The notes below the pieces were generated by a model. That model had not been told where the DNA came from. It worked only from the letters and a program-made list of their open reading frames with translations, and did not search any database. Below are positions 58,953-64,000 of a stretch of DNA of 64,000 nucleotides, piece by piece. Position 1 is the stretch's first letter, and every line of letters begins with the position of its first letter. This stretch comes from JAIRMO01 sp046533115 (GTDB lineage Bacteria > Spirochaetota > Spirochaetia > Treponematales > Breznakiellaceae), in NCBI RefSeq assembly GCF_046533115.1, contig NZ_JAJQRC010000009.1, positions 1-64,000 on the forward strand, given 5' to 3'. A program made the position numbers and the translations under genes.

Positions 58953-60121
58953 TATATGATGTTTTTTTTAATGACCCCTCCGACCAGGGATGCCAAAACA
59001 TTAAAATGCCGGTCAAAAACAACCAAATCCGCATCCTGCCCCGGGATAATCAAACCCTTGCGGGCATACCGCATCACCTGGGCGGGATTGGAACCGGCGG
59101 TCCGTACCGCGTCTTCCAGACTGAACCCAAAGGAGACCAGGTTTTTTATCCCCTGGATCATGGTAAGGGCGGAGCCGGCAATCACGTCATCCATCTTCCG
59201 GTGAAAAACCCCGTCGTGAAAAACCACCTCTTCTCCGTTGGCGTAGAAGGGCCCCCGCTCCTGTTCAGTTGGTTTAAGTCCGTCGGTGACCAGCACGATC
59301 TTATCAATGGGTTTATCCCGCAGAAGCAGCTTGAAAAGATCCGGATGCACATGATAACCGTCGGCGATAATTTCACAGGACATTTCGGGATGGATGAGGA
59401 TAGCCCCCACGGCGTTGGGATTATGGTGATCCAGTTTACTCATGGCGTTAAACAGATGGGTAGAATGGAGGATCCCCGCCTGCATACCCTCCACCATGTT
59501 TTCATATTTGGCGTCGGTATGTCCCGCCTGGAGGACGATTCCTTTTTTGATACAAAAAAGGGCCAGTTCCCGCATCCCCTTAATTTCCGGGGCTACCGTC
59601 ATATTAACGATATGCCCCCCGGAGGCTTCCCAGAGTTGTTCCATAAAGGAAAGATCCACCTGCTTAAGGGTTTCCGGCCGTTGAACCCCCAGCCGATCCG
59701 GCGAAAGAAAGGGGCCTTCCAAATGCAGTCCCATGATCCGGGCCCCGTTTTCCCTGCCTATGGCGGAGGCAATCCGGGAAACCGCCTCCACCAGGGCCCC
59801 CGGCTCGGCGGGATAGAGGGTGGGATTAAAGGCGGTTACCCCGTATTGGATGAGCATGTGGGACATTTCTAGTACCGATTCGGCGGAGGCGTCTTCGGTT
59901 CCGTACCCGCCAAAACCGTGGATATGGGTATCGATAAAGCCGGGGGCTATATAGGCGCCGTTTGCATCAATAACTTTGACATCCGGGCCAAAATGTTTTT
60001 GTTCAAACCGTTTTTTTGAAAAAACATCCGCCACCAAACCATCTTCGACTAACACCGCGGTTTGTTCCATAACGGCAAAACCGGTCATCACCGTCCCGTT
60101 ATGCAGACAGATAGGGGTCAT
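58952..60121 (-). CDS. nagA: N-acetylglucosamine-6-phosphate deacetylase
   Basis: A 389-residue amidohydrolase removing acetate from GlcNAc-6-phosphate. The metal-binding HIHGFGGYGTED (about 67-78), LHLEGPFLSPDRLG (about 132-145), and later HTDAKYENMVEG and HLFNAMSKLDHHNPN motifs are all present. The start MTPICLHNG was chosen because AGGAG lies six bases before it; an in-frame ATG at 60139 lies inside the site itself. It is upstream of nagB in the same transcript. Confidence 0.95.
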   Translation of the reverse strand: MTPICLHNGTVMTGFAVMEQTAVLVEDGLVADVFSKKRFEQKHFGPDVKVIDANGAYIAPGFIDTHIHGFGGYGTEDASAESVLEMSHMLIQYGVTAFNPTLYPAEPGALVEAVSRIASAIGRENGARIMGLHLEGPFLSPDRLGVQRPETLKQVDLSFMEQLWEASGGHIVNMTVAPEIKGMRELALFCIKKGIVLQAGHTDAKYENMVEGMQAGILHSTHLFNAMSKLDHHNPNAVGAILIHPEMSCEIIADGYHVHPDLFKLLLRDKPIDKIVLVTDGLKPTEQERGPFYANGEEVVFHDGVFHRKMDDVIAGSALTMIQGIKNLVSFGFSLEDAVRTAGSNPAQVMRYARKGLIIPGQDADLVVFDRHFNVLASLVGGVIKKNII

Positions 60122-60184
60122 AGCCACTCCTCTATACAAGATACTTAAAATATATACTATATTGAGTAATAAAGGGAGGGTTAT

Positions 60185-61432
60185 TTGATCAAATTTCCAA
60201 CTTTAGCTATACTCCGTTACCGGGCAAAAAAAAGCGCCCACCTCTGTTTTCTATGCCTGTTCTTTACCCCCTTTATGGCGGGGGCCCTGGATCCCGCCCT
60301 GGACGCCCCGGATATCGGCTCCCGGGCCGCGGTGGTATTGGACGCCTTGACAGGAACCGTCCTCTACGCGAAAAACGGGGACGAGGAGATTCCCCCCGCG
60401 TCCCTTACCAAACTGATGACCATCCACCTGGTCCTGCGGGAGGCCGCCGCCCGGGGGATCTCCCTGGAGGAGGTCCGGGAGCTGCCCCGGGAAAGCTGGG
60501 CCGTGAACCAGCCCCCCCGGTCAAGCCTTATGTTTATCGGGCCGGGACAGCGGGCAAGCATCCGGGATCTGCTCCTGGGGCTGGCGGTCCCTTCGGGGAA
60601 CGATGCCGCCGTGGCGGCGGCCCTCCTCTTTTTTCCCTCGGTGGAAGAATTTATCCGGGAGATGAACCGGGAGGCGCTTCTTCTGGGGCTGACAAAAACC
60701 CGTTTTACCGAACCTTCGGGGATATCCGAATACAACATCACCACCGCCCGGGAATTTGCCCTGTTCTGCCGGGAATACCTCCGGATGCACCCGGAAACCC
60801 TGGCGGAACTCCATTCGGTACGGGAATTTGCCTACCCAAAACCGACCAATGTGGGGGAGTCCTTCCGGGACCGGCCCAATACCATAATCCAGCGTAACCA
60901 CAATGCCCTGCTGGACCGGGTCGAAGGGGTGGACGGCCTTAAAACAGGGTACATCGACGAGGCGGGTTACCATATCGCCCTGACCGCGGAACGGAGGGGA
61001 ACCCGTTTTATCGCGGTGATCCTGGGGGCCCCCGCCGCATACGGCGGAGACCGGATCCGGAACACCGACGGGGAAAGCCTCCTCACCTGGGCCTTTACCC
61101 ACTACAAAACCCTGCGACCCCCTTCTCCGGTCATTCCCCCGGCCCGGGTCTGGAAGGGCAAAGAAAACTCCCTGGAACTATACCCCGCCGAGGTTCTGGA
61201 ATGTACCGCCCTGGTTGACCAGGGAGAGGGGCTCCACTGGGAAATCGAGCTACAAGACCCGGTGATCGCCCCCATAGCGGCCGGCGCCCCCCTGGGAGAG
61301 CTTATCCTTTACGACAAGACCGGGGAACTCCGGCGTATCCCCCTCGCCGCCGCCTCGGAAATAGAACAGGGGGGCTTTTTCAAGCGCCTCTGGGATACCA
61401 TCCGGCTCTTTTTCCGGGGGCTCTTTGCGTAA
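60185..61432 (+). CDS. dacA: D-alanyl-D-alanine carboxypeptidase (PBP5/6-like)
   Basis: A 415-residue serine-type carboxypeptidase trimming peptidoglycan stem peptides. It starts with TTG, preceded by AAGGGAGGG. A signal peptide (about 10-34, MAGALD) leads to the catalytic domain with S73-x2-K76 (SLTK), S137-G-N139 and K253-T-G255. A beta-rich PBP5 C-terminal domain (about 310-385) and an amphipathic end (FFKRLWDTIRLFFRGLF), as in membrane-anchored PBP5, complete it. All three motifs are intact, so it is expected to be active. Confidence 0.94.
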   Translation: MIKFPTLAILRYRAKKSAHLCFLCLFFTPFMAGALDPALDAPDIGSRAAVVLDALTGTVLYAKNGDEEIPPASLTKLMTIHLVLREAAARGISLEEVRELPRESWAVNQPPRSSLMFIGPGQRASIRDLLLGLAVPSGNDAAVAAALLFFPSVEEFIREMNREALLLGLTKTRFTEPSGISEYNITTAREFALFCREYLRMHPETLAELHSVREFAYPKPTNVGESFRDRPNTIIQRNHNALLDRVEGVDGLKTGYIDEAGYHIALTAERRGTRFIAVILGAPAAYGGDRIRNTDGESLLTWAFTHYKTLRPPSPVIPPARVWKGKENSLELYPAEVLECTALVDQGEGLHWEIELQDPVIAPIAAGAPLGELILYDKTGELRRIPLAAASEIEQGGFFKRLWDTIRLFFRGLFA

Positions 61433-61521
61433 GGGCGCCGGGTAAATTTGAAGGCCCGCGGGAGCCGGAGCCCCGGCGGACGGATGCTTTTGCCAGGTTC
61501 TGACCGGTACACTGGCCTCGC

Positions 61522-62478
61522 CTACGAATCATGAGCCTTCGCGGTCAGTCCGGTACATACTACAGGAACCTTTTCTTCGAGCACTTTTTTTGTGATCTGG
61601 AACAATCTTTGCATCCGGGCCTGTGGAAGCAAATCCGTTTCCATATATTCCCACGCTATACCCAGGCTCCGGTACTTGCTTTTACACATATTATTGAAGG
61701 CGCACAGCTCCCACCGGTTGATCACATCCCGGTAAGTATCTACGATATTCGCGAGGGACAGAATATTTTCTTCCGAATCCGTGGCAGAGGGTATGACCGG
61801 AGTACGAATCCATACTTCCCCGGTGTATTCACTGTTTCTTTTTTTTTGGGCTATACAAGCAAGATTCTGCAATATAAATTCATTTCCGGCGCCGGTAAAT
61901 TTTTTATGCAGATCCTTATCGGCAATCTTCAAATCGAACAGTATACAATCGAAGGGCAAAAATATTGATTCAAAAAGTTCCGGTGTACAATATCCCGAGG
62001 TATCCAGGGCAACGTTGATGCCGATAGCATGAAGCCGTTCAGCCGCTTCGAGAATAAAAGGCCCCTGTAACGCCGCTTCCCCGCCGCTGAAGGTAACACC
62101 GCCATTAAAGGAATCGTAAAAATGTTTGTCCTTTAAAGCATATCCTACCAGTTCATCAATCGTCCATGCCCGGGCCGAAATTTGCAGGGCCTTTGAAGGA
62201 CATCGTTTGGTACATATACCACAGCGGGTGCAACGGGCCCGGTCAATACCGAGGCCTGTTTCCGTAAACCCCAGAATGTTCCGGGGACATACCTTAATGC
62301 AGGTATGGCAGCCTATACATTTCCGCGCCTCCCATTTTATATAGGGTTTAGAGGGAATTCCCTCCGGATTATGACACCACCTGCACTGGAGAGGACAACC
62401 CTGAAAGAAAAAAGTTGTCCGCAAGCCTTCTCCGTCATGACTTGTCCCCCGGTGTGTATCAAAGATCAGGGCTTCCAT
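61522..62478 (-). CDS. Glycyl-radical enzyme activating protein
   Basis: A 318-residue radical SAM activase. The SAM cluster is C28-x3-C32-x2-C35 (CPLQCRWC). Two ferredoxin-type 4Fe-4S motifs are inserted: C54, C57, C60, C64 and C83, C86, C89, C93, a feature of activases for dehydratases, decarboxylases and other non-PFL glycyl radical enzymes. FSGGEAALQ near 128 is the SAM-binding GGE motif. The gene starts three bases after the stop of the glycyl radical enzyme, clearly its partner. GGTGTAAGG-type sites upstream lie within the enzyme's end. Confidence 0.94.
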   Translation of the reverse strand: MEALIFDTHRGTSHDGEGLRTTFFFQGCPLQCRWCHNPEGIPSKPYIKWEARKCIGCHTCIKVCPRNILGFTETGLGIDRARCTRCGICTKRCPSKALQISARAWTIDELVGYALKDKHFYDSFNGGVTFSGGEAALQGPFILEAAERLHAIGINVALDTSGYCTPELFESIFLPFDCILFDLKIADKDLHKKFTGAGNEFILQNLACIAQKKRNSEYTGEVWIRTPVIPSATDSEENILSLANIVDTYRDVINRWELCAFNNMCKSKYRSLGIAWEYMETDLLPQARMQRLFQITKKVLEEKVPVVCTGLTAKAHDS

Positions 62479-62480
62479 GG

Positions 62481-64000
62481 TTATATGGCTTCATAATTAA
62501 CCCGGGCAACGAACTCTTCCTGAAATTTGCGATCCATGACGCAAAAATGGGCGGAATAACCGGTAACTTTGACAACCAAGCCCTTATGTACCGGATTTAC
62601 CGGATCCTCCATGGCGGCTTTAAGCTTTTTCAGATCGATGATGTTAAGATTTATCTGTACCCCGCCCTGACCCATAAAGGCGGTAGAAAAGCGGTAGACA
62701 AATTCTCTGGGATTTTCTTTTCCATCAAAAAATTTTGGCTGCAGCTCAATCTGCAGGGAACCTCCCTGGAAACGCCTGAAATCGACTTTACACAGGGAAT
62801 TCGCCGTTGCGGTAATCCCTTCGGTATTTCTTCCGTGCATGGGATTACAGCCATGGGCAAAGGGTTCGGCGGCAAAGCGTCCGTCATAGGTGGCCCCCTG
62901 CAGCTGTCCCGCATAGGTGTGGCCCATATACTGAAAAAGGGAAGGTCTGAAATGTCCTCCCTTTATATTTCGTTTCAGTTCCATTATATCCACAATCCGG
63001 TTGGCGACCCGGGCGTATAGGGCGTCGACTTCATCAAGATCATTGCCGAATTTTTGGGCGTTTAGCAGAAACTGCCGCATTTCCTCCGCTCCCTGCCAAT
63101 CGTTAAGCCGGGCTTCCCGGACTTCTCTGAGGTTATACAGTTTCCGGTCAAACACTACTTCCTTCAGCGCCTGGAGACCGTCAACAACGTTGGGGACTCC
63201 CAGAACATTCACCGATGTATAGGTATTATTAACTCCCCTCGGACTGGTAACATCACAACCCTTCTCAATGGGGCCGTGCATACACAGGGACGTAACCATT
63301 TCCGGCCAAACCCGATCCTGCCATTCATATACCTTGTTTTTGAATTCAACCAGCATATCTATGGTCTTTTCCAGGTGCCGGTCATACAATTCCCACAGTT
63401 CCTCAAATTTGGTGATGTTGTTTTTGATTCCTTCTTCAACCGCCATATCGAGAGATTTGGTCAATACCAGACAGTTCATGTCATGATCCGAATATTCCGA
63501 ACCCACGGCGCAGTACCATTGGCAGCCACTGTATGCGACATTCCAGGCGTCATCATAGCTGTATCCCGAATAGAGTTCGCTATCTCGAAGTATATCGTAA
63601 TTAACCAGGGTCGGCGTTCCGCTGCCGTGCCGGGCCACCACCTCGCATCCATAGGCATAAAAATCCTTATCCATGTCCGGATGCCACATAAGTCCCAAAT
63701 GGTTGTACCCGCCGGTAATATCATAGGCTTCTATACCTATCCAGCTTACTTCGTTAGTCGCGTCGGTCCCATCCTTTAAGCGGCCTCCGAAGGCAAAATA
63801 ATTGCCGCCGTATTTAAGATACATTTCGGCGATTAATTCTCTGGCTTCGGTTTTGGAAAGGATTCCCTTCTCAGTGTCCCGGCGATAAAATTCGTCCAAA
63901 AGAAGATCGAGCCTGCCGTAACCGTTTCCGTGCCCGTTAAGACGCTCCACTACTTGAAAAAAATAGATCCACTGTACCGCCTGTTCAAAGGTCTGGGGAG
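62481..64000 (-). CDS. Glycyl radical enzyme (5' end beyond window)
   Basis: At least 506 residues of the C-terminal part of a pyruvate-formate-lyase-like enzyme; the frame stays open to the window edge (ending TFEQAVQWIYFFQVVERLNG upstream of the 63950 GTG), so the start is missing. The glycyl radical site is G in VKVTGYSAHF, 25 residues from the end. The cysteine loop reads SGCQWYCAVGS, unlike the GCVE of dehydratases or the CC of PFL. The reaction is therefore not assigned. GGTNWVNP-type motifs are absent; the barrel with GCNPMHGRNTEGITATANS is typical. Its activase follows directly. Confidence 0.9.
   Translation of the reverse strand, partial: PQTFEQAVQWIYFFQVVERLNGHGNGYGRLDLLLDEFYRRDTEKGILSKTEARELIAEMYLKYGGNYFAFGGRLKDGTDATNEVSWIGIEAYDITGGYNHLGLMWHPDMDKDFYAYGCEVVARHGSGTPTLVNYDILRDSELYSGYSYDDAWNVAYSGCQWYCAVGSEYSDHDMNCLVLTKSLDMAVEEGIKNNITKFEELWELYDRHLEKTIDMLVEFKNKVYEWQDRVWPEMVTSLCMHGPIEKGCDVTSPRGVNNTYTSVNVLGVPNVVDGLQALKEVVFDRKLYNLREVREARLNDWQGAEEMRQFLLNAQKFGNDLDEVDALYARVANRIVDIMELKRNIKGGHFRPSLFQYMGHTYAGQLQGATYDGRFAAEPFAHGCNPMHGRNTEGITATANSLCKVDFRRFQGGSLQIELQPKFFDGKENPREFVYRFSTAFMGQGGVQINLNIIDLKKLKAAMEDPVNPVHKGLVVKVTGYSAHFCVMDRKFQEEFVARVNYEAI

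Noticed and set aside
59006..59872. 288-codon open frame opposite nagA
   Set aside because: nagA is complete with all its metal motifs, so this frame is a shadow.

Overview
The window looks like a chromosome segment of a spirochaete of the Treponema lineage. The marks are a TatT-TatP-TatQM TRAP transporter set, a P83/100-family coiled-coil protein, an omptin-like protein next to small lipoproteins, an Rnf-like cluster preceded by a divergent PAP2 gene, and a tmRNA whose tag ends YALAA. Base composition is moderately GC-rich. Free-living or insect-gut treponemes fit better than the small-genome pathogens, but the species cannot be fixed from this sequence. No rRNA, tRNA, CRISPR array, prophage or insertion sequence was seen, so this is mostly ordinary core chromosome with a few lineage-specific islands.

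Layout. 0-3 kb: a CpXC zinc protein and a secreted beta-propeller protein. 3-7.7 kb (minus): the operon rpsF-ssb-rpsR-yybS-like-rplI-dnaB-comFB-like, driven by a near-consensus promoter and a structured leader. 7.8-11.6 kb (plus): rsmD, a TPR protein and rlmN. 11.6-16.4 kb: a PD-(D/E)XK-like gene with 21-bp tandem repeats, then a TPP riboswitch controlling a thiamine ABC transporter (thiBPQ). 16.4-24 kb: DUF445, a lipoprotein, omptin, Nudix, nnr and a spirochaetal lipoprotein. 24-30 kb: a phosphohexomutase and the TRAP transporter. 30-33 kb: a group-2-like sigma factor, a LysM/degenerate M23 protein and tmRNA. 33-37.4 kb: dCMP deaminase, a PfkB sugar kinase and a GH57-fold protein. 37.5-43.5 kb: an Rnf-like complex (C, D, G, E, A; no B seen) with two membrane proteins. 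43.6-53.6 kb: RNA modification and processing genes, a P-loop/Asp23-like fusion, secreted propeller and TPR proteins, and P83/100. 53.7-55.5 kb: nifU/nifS. 55.6-60.1 kb: alpha-galactosidase and nagB/nagA. 60.2-61.4 kb: dacA. 61.5-64 kb: a glycyl radical enzyme (cut by the window edge) with its activase.

The genes point to a fermentative, host- or polymer-associated lifestyle: uptake of thiamine and of an unknown ligand by TRAP, use of amino sugars and alpha-galactosides, glycyl-radical chemistry and Fe-S assembly.

Three signals go beyond routine annotation. (1) A dispersed palindromic element built around TTTTGAAACAGCC recurs in the short 5' regions of unrelated genes. (2) In the Rnf-like complex, the FMN/NADH motif of RnfC and the covalent-flavin sites of RnfD and RnfG all look lost. 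(3) Several genes have a -10 box six to nine bases before the ATG and no Shine-Dalgarno, which suggests leaderless transcripts.
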